DNA of 64,000 nucleotides from Shewanella jiangmenensis (GCF_018596335.1 NZ_JAHEPS010000003.1:372001-436000), one strand, 5' to 3'. Counted from the first letter of the stretch, positions 10,716-19,511 are shown. The notes: generated by a model from the letters alone, not told the origin. A program made the numbers and translations.

Positions 10716-11455
10716 TTCTTGCCGCAGGACGCGGTAGCCGCTTGGGCCAACTGACAAGCACTCAGCCGAAAGGCCTGACGCCGGTATTGGGTAAACCCAT
10801 GCTTTCCATGCAGCTGGACGCGATGAAACGGGCGGGCATAGACAAGGTGGCGGCGGCGACCGGTTATTTGGCTGAACAGGTACAGGCGTGGGTCAGCATC
10901 AGTTTTACCAATGCCCGCTGGTCCGAAACCAATATGGTCAGCTCATTGTTGGCATGTGCCCCCTTTATCTGTGAAGATGAAACCATAATCAGTTACTCCG
11001 ACATAGTTTACCCAACCAGTGCTATAGATTCACTGATGACGGCAACAAGTGATATCGCCATCCTGTACGATCCCAATTGGTTGTTCCAATGGCAGCAGCG
11101 ATTTGATAATCCGCTGTCTGATGCAGAAACCTTTCGGCTAACCGATAGTCGTAGACTGGTGGACATAGGCCGGCGCCCAGAGCACCTGGACGAAGTACAG
11201 GGGCAGTATATGGGGCTGCTGAAGTTTACGCCTCGAGGATTCAGCATCATTCAATCGTTGCTTGCGGCACTGCCCCAGACGGAAGTCGACAAATTGGACA
11301 TGACTTCGCTCTTGCGACGTCTGTTGGCGACGGGCGAGCAAATCGAAGCCGTGCCTTTTGACGGCTTCTGGTTTGAAGTAGACAGTGAAACAGATCTTAT
11401 CGAATGCGAACGGCAACTTAAGGCAAAGGGTGGGCTGGAGGCGTTGCTCGTTTAG
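10703..11455 (+). CDS. Sugar-nucleotidyltransferase-like enzyme, predicted CTP:phosphoglutamine cytidylyltransferase (Cj1416-type)
   Basis: The 250-residue nucleotidyltransferase opens with ILAAGRGSRLGQLTSTQPKG (residues 4-23), the pyrophosphorylase signature, followed by PVLGKPML. The product of the neighbouring glutamine kinase would be its substrate: CTP plus L-glutamine phosphate gives CDP-L-glutamine. Its length agrees with Cj1416 (about 250). It overlaps the hydrolase by 13 bases and ends the operon in front of a strong terminator. Alternative substrates such as phosphocholine or sugar phosphates cannot be excluded from the motif alone. Confidence 0.72.
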   Translation: MQGLILAAGRGSRLGQLTSTQPKGLTPVLGKPMLSMQLDAMKRAGIDKVAAATGYLAEQVQAWVSISFTNARWSETNMVSSLLACAPFICEDETIISYSDIVYPTSAIDSLMTATSDIAILYDPNWLFQWQQRFDNPLSDAETFRLTDSRRLVDIGRRPEHLDEVQGQYMGLLKFTPRGFSIIQSLLAALPQTEVDKLDMTSLLRRLLATGEQIEAVPFDGFWFEVDSETDLIECERQLKAKGGLEALLV

Positions 11456-11515
11456 CTGACTGAAAAAGAGTTCTCCAGCCTGCTTCAAGCTTGCAGATAG
11501 TTTGAGTTGGCCATG

Positions 11516-11547
11516 AAAAACGGCGCCCGATTCCAGCGCCGTTTTTT
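11516..11547. terminator. Bidirectional rho-independent terminator between converging operons
   Basis: An 11-bp perfect stem (AAAAACGGCGC, nine-base loop, GCGCCGTTTTT) is flanked by A residues on the left and T residues on the right. It can therefore end both the plus-strand phosphoramidate operon and the minus-strand operon finishing at 11645. Confidence 0.9.
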
Positions 11548-11602
11548 ATTAGATATCCTTTATGTTTGAACTGTGCGTTTTTCTCAATAGCTATATTCTC
11601 CT

Positions 11603-11642
11603 TGTATCACTGTTGTACCGGTGGTCGCTCTGTATCACTGTT
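11603..11642. repeat. Short direct repeat TGTATCACTGTT
   Basis: The 12-mer occurs at 11603-11614 and again at 11631-11642. A related GTTGT..CGGTGGT pair (about 11612 and 11651) continues the pattern into the 3' end of the small gene, suggesting a small duplication that shaped its last codons. No function is evident. Confidence 0.45.
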
Positions 11643-11644
11643 AC

Positions 11645-11926
11645 TCATTCTGTTGTGTCGGTGGTGCCAAGCAAGGTTTCTGGCATATCGAACTCGAGGT
11701 AGTCTGCCAATCCGACCCAATCCTGCCGCGCCTGAGCTGCCAATGCCTCCGGCAAAACCCTCATCAATTCGTTGAAACTGGGCTGCTGACCGGCTTTAAG
11801 CATCATATTAATAGCGCTTCTGAGTGTCTGCGCACCATAGGCTTCCTGCCCCGTTCTGAAGAGCGCTCCTGCCTCTTGCAGCTTTTTAGCTATTTCAAGC
11901 CGTTCGCTTTCGCTGATTGGTTGCAT
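11645..11926 (-). CDS. Small hypothetical protein at the end of the glycan operon
   Basis: A 93-residue soluble, largely helical-looking protein (MQPISESERLEIAKKLQEAG at the start), without recognisable motif, signal or membrane segment. Its ATG follows the stop of the Maf gene directly with no spacing (TGAATG), so it is translated from the same message and may act with Maf. The acidic C-terminal tail (LGTTDTTE) lies in the repeat-bearing stretch. I do not recognise the family. Coding is supported by tight coupling and by length relative to the neighbouring spacing. Confidence 0.6.
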   Translation of the reverse strand: MQPISESERLEIAKKLQEAGALFRTGQEAYGAQTLRSAINMMLKAGQQPSFNELMRVLPEALAAQARQDWVGLADYLEFDMPETLLGTTDTTE

Positions 11927-13216
11927 TCAACACTCCCTGACCGGACAATCGGATATGCTTGCACCCATGCCTGAATGATTGAAAAAGCGCACATTGGGAT
12001 GGCGTTTGATAAAGAGCTCCACAGCCAAAAGGTAGCCCCGCATATTCAGGGTCGTGGCAATATTCTGGCCATGGTAGTTTTCAACGGTATGGCCAGCGTT
12101 GTCATGGGTAACACCTAACGCCCCGTCTTGCCAGTAGGCATGGCTTTTCCCATCAGGAAACCCAAAATCACAGCCGCAAAGAATGATTTCGGTTGCACCG
12201 CATTGAACCGCGATATCCAGCGCAGGGTGAATCACGCTGCCACCACTGAATAGCCTGTAGCAGGGAAGGTGGTCGGCATACTTATCCTGAGTAGGTGATT
12301 TGGTCAGCGCGGCCATCCGGGGACCCTGCCAGGCGCGGATAACCTCGGGATCCGTTGAGGGGAAGCAGACAAGGGTACTGTCAGCTGACGTCTCAGTGTT
12401 GAGATGCGCCGCATTGATCCTGGCATCGAGGGTGACAACGATATCCGGGACAATTCCTCGGCTTGTCAGGGCTTTGTGTGCTGTATCCGCAGCAATCAGG
12501 CAGGCGCGGTCAGGGGCCTGTTGCCCGGCATAGAGCCACTCATAGGCTTTTTCCAGGCTGGGGCCTGCGCCTATGACAATTGCCCGTGGATTTTGGCGGG
12601 TAAAGAGTGTGGCAACATTGGGCAGAGTTTGCAGCAGCTTGAGAGTCTGCTCGATTCGGGAGGCGTTGTTTTTATCTGCCAGTTGATGTTGTAAATCAAC
12701 AAAGGGGCGTTGCAGCGTCATCACCAGGTGATCGCGTACCCGGGCCAAATCCGGGTCTGCCAACTGCAGTTCGGGGATGATTGCCGTCCAGGGGCCTGCA
12801 TAGCAGTCTGTCCAAAGTGGACGACGTAACGTGAGGTTTGGGGCGCAGAGCCACTCGGTTTGATTGGTGTAATTCAGCACCATTGCGGTAATGGGCATCG
12901 ACATTAAGCACAGTTCGATGGGGCGGTCTGTCCATCGCGACAGCGCCAATGCCGGAACGTCGCCCAATCCCATGCCGAAAATCAATACCCGATCAAGGCC
13001 ATCCGGAATGTGCTGCAGCAAGTGGGTTGCTTCACGGTCCCTGTCATGGCGGCTGGAAAGCTGCTTATCACATACAGCAATGGTTTGCTGACGACCTTGA
13101 ATAAGCACAGGCTCCAGCCTGTCTATCATTTCGGGTGTGATTTCAGCAAGCTGCTCGGCGATATCGGGCCAACGCCTGCGAATAATGTCCAAATTTGCCT
13201 GAAATAGCTCGGACAT
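11927..13216 (-). CDS. Motility-associated factor (Maf/DUF115) glycosyltransferase-family protein
   Basis: The 429-residue protein has the DUF115/MAF_flag10 core around residues 205-330: NPRAIVIGAGPSLEKAYEWL, then GIVPDIVVTLDA and IILCGCDFGFPDGKSHAY. Maf proteins are the candidates for attaching pseudaminic or legionaminic acid to flagellin Ser/Thr residues in Campylobacter, Helicobacter, Aeromonas and Shewanella. It sits at the downstream end of the nonulosonate operon, 15 bases after the duplicated methyltransferase and directly before the 93-residue gene. Family assignment is firm; that flagellin is the acceptor is inferred from the locus and the sigma-54-like promoters. Confidence 0.85.
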   Translation of the reverse strand: MSELFQANLDIIRRRWPDIAEQLAEITPEMIDRLEPVLIQGRQQTIAVCDKQLSSRHDRDREATHLLQHIPDGLDRVLIFGMGLGDVPALALSRWTDRPIELCLMSMPITAMVLNYTNQTEWLCAPNLTLRRPLWTDCYAGPWTAIIPELQLADPDLARVRDHLVMTLQRPFVDLQHQLADKNNASRIEQTLKLLQTLPNVATLFTRQNPRAIVIGAGPSLEKAYEWLYAGQQAPDRACLIAADTAHKALTSRGIVPDIVVTLDARINAAHLNTETSADSTLVCFPSTDPEVIRAWQGPRMAALTKSPTQDKYADHLPCYRLFSGGSVIHPALDIAVQCGATEIILCGCDFGFPDGKSHAYWQDGALGVTHDNAGHTVENYHGQNIATTLNMRGYLLAVELFIKRHPNVRFFNHSGMGASISDCPVREC

Positions 13217-13231
13217 GCCCAGATCCCTCTC

Positions 13232-15589
13232 TTATGTATGACTCATTTCCTTTGTCACTTGGTAAGGGTCTATCACTTCAATTGACCAAGCAGCTGCGAG
13301 TTGATGCATCCGACTACGGGTTGGCCAATAAATTGGTGTCAGTAAAATCGGTGCGCCAGTGTTGACCAACTTATCGGAGGCACATATTACGGCCCCCAGA
13401 TATGTCTTATCCGCCAGCGCGGCATCAAATAATCTAACATGACCTAAGCCAATCAAAGACTCAAGTTCAGGATAGGCATGGCATAGCAGGAATAAATCTC
13501 CGCCTACACCCCACAGCGCCAAATCTGTGCCTGAAGACATCAGATTGCGGATAGTCGTCATCATCCGCGCTTGCATGGCACGGTAACCATCGAACCTCTG
13601 CTTAATGCTGTCGTGGGCACTGTTTTGCACCGGCGAAGAGAGTGGGCTGGGTGAACAGGGGCTCAGCAACAGCTGTAGCCTGGGAATGCTGCCGGTGTGA
13701 AAGCGGCGAAGTTTCAGGCATTCAAATCCCGCCACCGCCGCCATGCGCAGTAAAGATTCTTCAGTGTAATAATGAATGTGTTGGCCGTGGATCAGATTGG
13801 TTTCATGCAGGCAATTATCCGGTTCATATCCGCTGTCAGGTACCTCGATAAAGAGTATGCCGCCATGCTTCAATCGCTGTTTAAGGCTGCTTAAGAAAAG
13901 TACAGGTTGAATAAGGTGCTCAAGCACATGGCTGCTGACAATCAAATCAAACTGGGCTCCCCGGGCAACCTGTAATATGTCGCCAGGTGCATTTAAATCA
14001 CACGCGGTGATAGGAATACCCTCGGGGGTCACACCGGATTTAAAGTCAAATCCGGTGAAATGTGCATCGGGTTTTTGTTGCCTGATGGTATCGAGCAATA
14101 CCCCGGCGCCGCAGCCAAAATCGGCAATGGTATTGAAGTCGACGAGCCTGTCTTTAAATAAGTCCACCATGTCATCGTAGGGGGAATGAGGGCCTGTGGC
14201 AGGCCACATATCCGGGGCACCCTCAGATGAAAAATAGAGCAATTCAAACTCGCGGGGACCATAAGGTTTGGCTATCTGAACGTGTCCACAGTGCTGGCAT
14301 TGTGCGATTGGCAGCGAGAGTGTTTGCCGCTTTAGTTGTGGCCCGGACTTATCCCAATTGCCACTGATCAGCGTTTCCAACGGTTGCCAATCGTTGCTGG
14401 CACACAGGGCGCAAAGACTCAGCTCAGTGGTTGTTGCCGAACTTTGCGCATACGAGTCAATCACGTCAGCTTGAAACCCCTTGGACACCGCATTCATCTT
14501 TGTGCGTGTTTCTGCCAGTGACGGGGTGATAACTATTTTGCCGCTCACTTCACGGAGTGCTGCAGATGGAGCAATGGTTTTACCCGCCAGTTCATGCCCG
14601 GCCCACTGCGCATCGTGCAATGTCAGGTTGGGGGTTGCCAGCAAGGCGTCAAACCGGGGCTCGCCCATAAGCTGATAGAGATCCGCGCCAACGCCCCAGA
14701 GGTGGACATCTCCTCCCGCTTCAAGCTCAGTGCTGATTGTCTCCAACAGCGACTGATGTTTGCTCTGGATATCGGCCTGTACCTGCTTGACTATGCCCAA
14801 AACCCGCTTGCTCAAGGGGCGCAGCAAGAGTTGGAGCCTTGGAATAAATCCGGTCACGAACTGCTTGGTTTTTAGAATTTCGTAGCCGCAAAGTCCCGCC
14901 AACACAGCCAGGGAGTCTTTGCTGAAGTAATGAATGTGCTGCTGATTGACCAAGCTCGATTGACCCGATATCTCCCAGGGATGGGGAGTGGAGAAGTCCG
15001 GCACTTCGATAAACACCATGCCGGTATTTTTCAGCAAGGGTTTGATGGCGAGCAAAAAAGCGCGTGGGTTGGGTAAATGTTCCAGAGTGTGGGAGCTGCA
15101 AATCAGATCCAGGCTTTGGTGTGGGAAAAGTGCCTTCAGGGCGTCCACATCACTTAAATTGGCACTCTGGTAGCTAATGCCCTCCAGTGCGCAACGGTCG
15201 TTAAAATCTGCGCCGTGGAGCCTGGCCTTTGGCAGCCTGTCGCGGCATGCGTTAAGAAGCTTACCGGGGCCGCAGCCCAAGTCAGCGATAACGGCCGCTT
15301 CGGGGAGCTCATCGGCAAACATCGATACCATCTGATGATAGGGGAAGTCGCTTCCGATGAGGTTGGGTGACCAGTACACCTCTTCCTGAGGAGAATGAAA
15401 GTACAAACGCTGTAACAGGGCTTCATTGTACTGGGCAAGATTTTGCACATGTCCGCACTGGGCGCAACAGCCCAACGGGTAGTCTTCGGTGTCGCGCCAC
15501 AGACGGCCGTTGTTACTTTGCCATACACCAAAGCTTATGGTCGAAAATTGTTCCCATTCAGTTCCATGGCATATCGCGCACGCTTGCAT
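13232..15589 (-). CDS. Tandem-duplicated zinc-binding SAM methyltransferase (C-methyltransferase-like)
   Basis: A 785-residue protein made of two full copies of a Methyltransf_13/Methyltransf_11/Methyltransf_14-like unit. Copy 1 spans roughly residues 1-385: CAICHG and CAQCGHVQ zinc knuckles, ADLGCGPGKLL SAM site, SSHTLEHL, and LWGVGADLYQL. Copy 2 spans about 390-785: CALCAS and CQHCGHVQ, ADFGCGAGVLL, SSHVLEHL, and LWGVGGDLFLL. Single-copy relatives include NDP-sugar C-methyltransferases. Both copies keep their SAM and cysteine motifs, so both may be active, perhaps methylating two positions of the nonulosonate or its acyl chain. No second start or linker suggests separate translation. Confidence 0.8.
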   Translation of the reverse strand: MQACAICHGTEWEQFSTISFGVWQSNNGRLWRDTEDYPLGCCAQCGHVQNLAQYNEALLQRLYFHSPQEEVYWSPNLIGSDFPYHQMVSMFADELPEAAVIADLGCGPGKLLNACRDRLPKARLHGADFNDRCALEGISYQSANLSDVDALKALFPHQSLDLICSSHTLEHLPNPRAFLLAIKPLLKNTGMVFIEVPDFSTPHPWEISGQSSLVNQQHIHYFSKDSLAVLAGLCGYEILKTKQFVTGFIPRLQLLLRPLSKRVLGIVKQVQADIQSKHQSLLETISTELEAGGDVHLWGVGADLYQLMGEPRFDALLATPNLTLHDAQWAGHELAGKTIAPSAALREVSGKIVITPSLAETRTKMNAVSKGFQADVIDSYAQSSATTTELSLCALCASNDWQPLETLISGNWDKSGPQLKRQTLSLPIAQCQHCGHVQIAKPYGPREFELLYFSSEGAPDMWPATGPHSPYDDMVDLFKDRLVDFNTIADFGCGAGVLLDTIRQQKPDAHFTGFDFKSGVTPEGIPITACDLNAPGDILQVARGAQFDLIVSSHVLEHLIQPVLFLSSLKQRLKHGGILFIEVPDSGYEPDNCLHETNLIHGQHIHYYTEESLLRMAAVAGFECLKLRRFHTGSIPRLQLLLSPCSPSPLSSPVQNSAHDSIKQRFDGYRAMQARMMTTIRNLMSSGTDLALWGVGGDLFLLCHAYPELESLIGLGHVRLFDAALADKTYLGAVICASDKLVNTGAPILLTPIYWPTRSRMHQLAAAWSIEVIDPYQVTKEMSHT

Positions 15590-15749
15590 TGATGTATCCC
15601 GTCAGTTGAGGAGCTTTCAGCAGGTTTCATATAGTAATCAGGTAAAGAAAACCATTCGGCAATGTTTTGCTTCTGCGTAATCCCTATCGTCAGGTGGTAA
15701 CTGATGGTATGGCCAGGGTATTCACGGCCCGCCCGTTTTGCACCATTGC

Positions 15750-16487
15750 TCAGTTCGTTATGCCACCGTCCACGGTCAGAGTTTGTCCCGTGATAAACCC
15801 AGCTTCTTCAGATAGGAGAAACTGAACGAGGGGGGTTACGTCCTCTGCCTGACCAAGGCGGCCCAATGGGGTTCGGTTGATTATCTGATCCCGCTGTTTG
15901 GCTGAGAGTGTCGAAGACATTTCAGTCTCGAGATAACCCGGTGCCACAGAATTGACAGTGATCCCTCTGCGGCCATTTTCACGCGCCAAAGCGCGGGTCA
16001 ATCCATCGAGTCCGGCTTTAGAGGCCGAATAAGCCGCAAGCCCGGTGTAACCGCGACTGCCGATGATTGAGCTGATATTGATGATCCGCCCTCCACGGTT
16101 TTGCGGCAACATGATCCTGAGCGCTTCGCGGGCAAGGTAAAGGGCACCGTGCAAATTCACCTGCAATAATTCATCGCTGTCGACATTGGGGAAGGTTGCC
16201 AGGATCCCTTCGCGGGCGATGCCGGCATTGTTGATAAGGCCCCATAGCGGGATCTGTGCCCACTCGCAGGCAGCCTTGATAAATTGCTGAACCTGATCTG
16301 GATTGCCGACATCACAGGCAAACCAGCAAAAATCAGCGTTGGCCTCCAGCGCTGCGATTGCCTCGGTGCGTTCGCGGCTGCAGCCGCTGACACGGTAGCC
16401 CGCTTCCAGTAAAGAGGTGACTATTGCAAGGCCCAGCCCACGGCTGACGCCTGTGACGACAACATGTTTTTTCGGCTCACAGCTCAT
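15750..16487 (-). CDS. SDR reductase, FabG-like 3-oxoacyl-[ACP] reductase
   Basis: The 245-residue classical SDR has a TGVSRGLG cofactor motif near residues 13-20, NNAG at about 87, SSIIGSRG, the catalytic YSASK, and a C-terminal TVDGG typical of FabG. It overlaps the acyl-AMP ligase upstream by four bases (16484-16487), which together with two ACP genes points to reduction of an ACP-bound 3-oxoacyl chain. It would give a 3-hydroxyacyl group for N-acylation of the glycan. The downstream gap to the methyltransferase (15590-15749) holds nothing evident. Confidence 0.82.
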   Translation of the reverse strand: MSCEPKKHVVVTGVSRGLGLAIVTSLLEAGYRVSGCSRERTEAIAALEANADFCWFACDVGNPDQVQQFIKAACEWAQIPLWGLINNAGIAREGILATFPNVDSDELLQVNLHGALYLAREALRIMLPQNRGGRIINISSIIGSRGYTGLAAYSASKAGLDGLTRALARENGRRGITVNSVAPGYLETEMSSTLSAKQRDQIINRTPLGRLGQAEDVTPLVQFLLSEEAGFITGQTLTVDGGITN

Positions 16488-17614
16488 GGGTTAATCCTTT
16501 GTTTTTTCCCAGCGTCGGTAAGGGTGATCTGCGGGACGCAACGAATTAGCCTTGGGCGCATCTCGGCTACCAGAGTTTGACTGTATTGGTTGATTTCATT
16601 TCTGGCAAGTGTTTCATTTTGCGCAATAAACTCCATGCAGACCAAGTGACCTGTGATGGGATTGTTGCGGGCAAAGACCCGTACATCAATCACATGTTCC
16701 AGCGTGAGAAAGGCTTGCTCCAGAGCGTCCAAATCGACCTTGGTGCCACCAACGTTGGCAATGTTGTCATACCTGCCTCTAAAACAGACTCTGTCGTCGA
16801 TTATCTCTGCCCGATCACCGGTATTCAAACGTCCTTTAATGGTTTCAGCCCAGAGCATACCCTGCTCCAGCGACAGGCGTTTGCCATCTATCAGTGGTTT
16901 GCCGAGCCAGCCAGCCGGAAAACCGGCCTTGCCATCTCTGACGCTCAGCAGGACACCTGTTTCTGTCGTGGCGTAAATATGGCGAATTCTGGCCGATGGA
17001 AACAAGGCTGCGGCCAGTTGAAGGGTTACATCATCACAAATTTCACCACCAAAAGTCAGCTCTGTCAGCGGCGGCAGGTTTTGCTGCCATATGAGGGTCA
17101 TGGCGCGAAACAGGGATGGGGTAACTCCGAGGGCTGTGACTGCATGCTCGACGGCCAGAGCCGCTTTTTCAGCTGCACTGGCTTGGGCTGCGCTGATAAT
17201 CATGGCACCACTGAATGCGGCCTGGAGTATGACCTGAAGGCCTGCAAAGCTCATGGGATGGTAACTTAGCAGCCAGCGCGCATCGGCGGAAAACGGCTTG
17301 GGAGGCAGCAGTCTTTCCAGCGCATGAAAGACCAGCTTGGGTGCGCCTGTGGTACCTGATGTCTGCAATCCGATACAAAAGTGTTCAGGTAATGATGTCG
17401 GGAGTGAGGTATCCGGATCGCGTCGGAGTATCACGGGGCAATTATTGGCTTGTGCGCACAGGATGGCCGTCAGGATCTGTTTGACCGGCGCAGCACCGAG
17501 TGTGGGGTAGTCGAGCAAGACCATTCTTTCGGGGGCGAGGCTTGGCGATGGGAGCGGCAACTGCCAGCTCCCTTCAGGCTCGATGCAGCGAAACGTCCCG
17601 GCAATCCAGTGCAT
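16484..17614 (-). CDS. Compact acyl-AMP ligase / acyl-ACP synthetase
   Basis: The 376-residue ANL-superfamily enzyme is short for the family (usually 480-650). Recognisable motifs are LQTSGTTGAPKLV (residues ~85-97), YATTETG (~213), TGDRAEI (~272), YDNIANVGGTKVDLDALE (~283-300) and a C-terminal lysine in DAGKKQRINP. The substrate-binding N-terminal part is therefore reduced rather than the catalytic core. It lies directly downstream of an ACP gene, so loading a carboxylic acid onto that carrier is the natural inference. The substrate is unknown. Confidence 0.8.
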   Translation of the reverse strand: MHWIAGTFRCIEPEGSWQLPLPSPSLAPERMVLLDYPTLGAAPVKQILTAILCAQANNCPVILRRDPDTSLPTSLPEHFCIGLQTSGTTGAPKLVFHALERLLPPKPFSADARWLLSYHPMSFAGLQVILQAAFSGAMIISAAQASAAEKAALAVEHAVTALGVTPSLFRAMTLIWQQNLPPLTELTFGGEICDDVTLQLAAALFPSARIRHIYATTETGVLLSVRDGKAGFPAGWLGKPLIDGKRLSLEQGMLWAETIKGRLNTGDRAEIIDDRVCFRGRYDNIANVGGTKVDLDALEQAFLTLEHVIDVRVFARNNPITGHLVCMEFIAQNETLARNEINQYSQTLVAEMRPRLIRCVPQITLTDAGKKQRINP

Positions 17615-17625
17615 TATTGACCCCG

Positions 17626-17874
17626 TCAGCTCGCCATGGCCCGATAAAGGGCGCTCAATTCTTCGACGCTGTGGAATGTTTTAAAACCGTCACGAAATGG
17701 GTCTTTGGCGAGAATGAGTTCCAGCGTGACTAATAAGGTCGCCAGATCCAGCGAATCCATAGGCAGATCCTGTAAAAACCTGCTGTCAGCTGACACCGGC
17801 GGACATTCAGTACCCTTGGCACGGATAAGATTTTCAGTTTCCTGAATGATCAGGGCGGTAATGTCTGTTGTCAT
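17626..17874 (-). CDS. Acyl carrier protein
   Basis: An 82-residue acidic four-helix carrier with the phosphopantetheine site LPMDSLDLATLL (Ser near residue 41). I set the start at ATG 17874, which overlaps the stop of the acetyltransferase (ATGA); a TTG at 17886 is possible but unsupported. Encoded between the acetyltransferase and the acyl-AMP ligase, it probably carries the acyl chain delivered to the aminosugar. It is distinct from the second carrier at 19215-19448. Confidence 0.88.
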   Translation of the reverse strand: MTTDITALIIQETENLIRAKGTECPPVSADSRFLQDLPMDSLDLATLLVTLELILAKDPFRDGFKTFHSVEELSALYRAMAS

Positions 17875-18437
17875 AGGGATTTCCAATCGTCAAACGCGGC
17901 GGCAATTTGCTCTAGACTGAAATGCTGCTTTTGTTCCAGCCAGTCTTGTTTTAGCTGTTCGAACAAATGCACGTCGTGAAACTCGCCATTTTTAAAAATA
18001 TGTTGCTTGAGTACGCCTACAAGGCGGGTCTTGTGCAGCAGCTGCAACTTGACCACCTTGTCATTGGCGTTCATCACCTGATTTACGATCTTGTTCATAT
18101 TCAGGTGATGGAACACATAGTTGCAGATATATGTGTGCAGAGTAACGCCGTACTTCAGCCTGGCGGCGCGTTCATAAATATAGCTGCCGGTTGAACATTT
18201 ACGGTTATGGTGGTCGATGTCGGCGAAACACAAAAATCCCACAGGTGTGTTGTCATCGCAGATCATATAGGCACGATAATCGTCGCGATCGGCCAGACTG
18301 GCAATCCAGCGCCGCTGTGATCCAACACTGGGATTGACCAAGTCGGTGAACATGCCTTTGGTTATTTCGGGGCTTGTGCGCCACGTCAGCAGCAGTTCGG
18401 CATCATTTTCGGTAACTCGGGTAAATCGCAACCCCAT
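17871..18437 (-). CDS. GNAT acyltransferase, candidate PseH
   Basis: A 188-residue GNAT-fold protein with an N-terminal LLLTWRTSPEITKGMFTD segment resembling the WRN-P-I-M region of PseH, a mid-domain VGFLCFADIDHHNRKCSTGSY-like strand set (residues ~80-100), and the GNAT C-terminal helix. PseH acylates UDP-4-amino-4,6-dideoxy-L-AltNAc, the PseC product, and no other gene of the window could do this. ATG 18437 (GAGAG upstream) is preferred over an upstream start overlapping the SDR. Because an ACP follows immediately, the donor may be acyl-ACP rather than acetyl-CoA (inference). Confidence 0.68.
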   Translation of the reverse strand: MGLRFTRVTENDAELLLTWRTSPEITKGMFTDLVNPSVGSQRRWIASLADRDDYRAYMICDDNTPVGFLCFADIDHHNRKCSTGSYIYERAARLKYGVTLHTYICNYVFHHLNMNKIVNQVMNANDKVVKLQLLHKTRLVGVLKQHIFKNGEFHDVHLFEQLKQDWLEQKQHFSLEQIAAAFDDWKSL

Positions 18438-18447
18438 GTTAATTCTC

Positions 18448-19218
18448 TCAATTGGCCAGATACCCGCCTTCAACAGGCAAGGTTACGGCATTGATCCAAC
18501 GAGCGGCGTCGCTCAGCAAAAATGCGATGGCGTTGGCCACATCCACGGGCTCACCTATGCCCATTGGGTGCTGATCCAGGATGGACTGAAATTGTGCTTC
18601 GGTCATGTTGTCGCGGGTCTTGCTTGCCATTTCGGTGTTTACCAGCGCCGGTGCCACGCAATTTACCCGGATATTGTCCCGCAACAGCTCCATGGCAAGT
18701 CCACGGGTTGCTGACATAAGCCCGGCTTTGCTGGCACCATACACCACATTGGCGCTCTGACCTATCAACCCGGCAATGGATGATACCAGTACAATAGCGC
18801 CCTGACGCTCACGGTTACGCCGCTGACGAAACCCCTTGGCGACGGCGAGTGCGCTGGCAAGGTTTGTATGCATGGTTGTATCGAAAAACGCTGCATCGAA
18901 GAGGCGAATCGAGCGGTTTTCCTGCACCCCGGCACAATGGACAAATCCATCGGCCGGACCGTGGGCCTTGGTGAGGGAAACAACCCAATCGGCAATCTCA
19001 TCGGTGCGGCTCATGTCAAAGGGGGAGATGATGTGTCCATCGCCCTCCATTAACGCCTGCGTTTGCACCAAGGTATCAGAATGGCGGCCATTCAGGATCA
19101 CCCGGGCTCCGAGCTTTGATAGCAGAATTGCAGTTTCCCTGCCGATCCCGGACGATGCGCCGGTGATCAGGATCAGTTTTCCGCTGAGGTCCATCGGATG
19201 GTGCTGCAGGGTACTCAC
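18448..19218 (-). CDS. SDR oxidoreductase (FabG-like)
   Basis: The 256-residue classical SDR has TGASSGIGRE near residues 19-28, SSIAGLIGQSANVVYGASK with an intact Ser-Tyr-Lys set, and VNCVAPALV followed by a C-terminal PVEGGY. The start overlaps the stop of the upstream ACP gene (19215-19218), the strongest hint that its substrate is ACP-bound. Three SDR genes in one operon suggest successive or alternative reductions of the same acyl chain, or one acting on the sugar. Confidence 0.8.
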   Translation of the reverse strand: MSTLQHHPMDLSGKLILITGASSGIGRETAILLSKLGARVILNGRHSDTLVQTQALMEGDGHIISPFDMSRTDEIADWVVSLTKAHGPADGFVHCAGVQENRSIRLFDAAFFDTTMHTNLASALAVAKGFRQRRNRERQGAIVLVSSIAGLIGQSANVVYGASKAGLMSATRGLAMELLRDNIRVNCVAPALVNTEMASKTRDNMTEAQFQSILDQHPMGIGEPVDVANAIAFLLSDAARWINAVTLPVEGGYLAN

Positions 19219-19448
19219 GCTGCCAGATGCTCCTGCACTAAACCTACCAGATCGTTTACCGTGGAGATTTGCTCCAGTTTGTCGCCCTGGATAACGATGT
19301 TGAAATGTTCATCGGCCATTGCAATTACGCTCAGAAAGGCCAGTGAATCCCAGGTGTCGATATCGGCGAGTGTCTCGTTGCCTTTGAGCGTACCGGCATC
19401 AAGTTCAAGGATTTCTTCCAGTGCATTCAGGAAATGTTCTCTGTTCAT
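19215..19448 (-). CDS. Acyl carrier protein
   Basis: The 77-residue carrier has the site IDTWDSLAFLSVI, Ser near residue 36. The WDSL form resembles carriers of specialised pathways more than housekeeping ACP (DSLD). It is preceded by a 63-base gap after the pseF-type gene and overlaps the next SDR by ATGA. With the second ACP at 17626-17874 the operon has two different carriers, which may be loaded by different enzymes. Confidence 0.87.
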   Translation of the reverse strand: MNREHFLNALEEILELDAGTLKGNETLADIDTWDSLAFLSVIAMADEHFNIVIQGDKLEQISTVNDLVGLVQEHLAA

Positions 19449-19511
19449 GGTCTGTTCCTCTCGTGTTGTATGTGTCTGTCAGTCTATTCATCGGCTGGCA
19501 GGGGGATAAAT

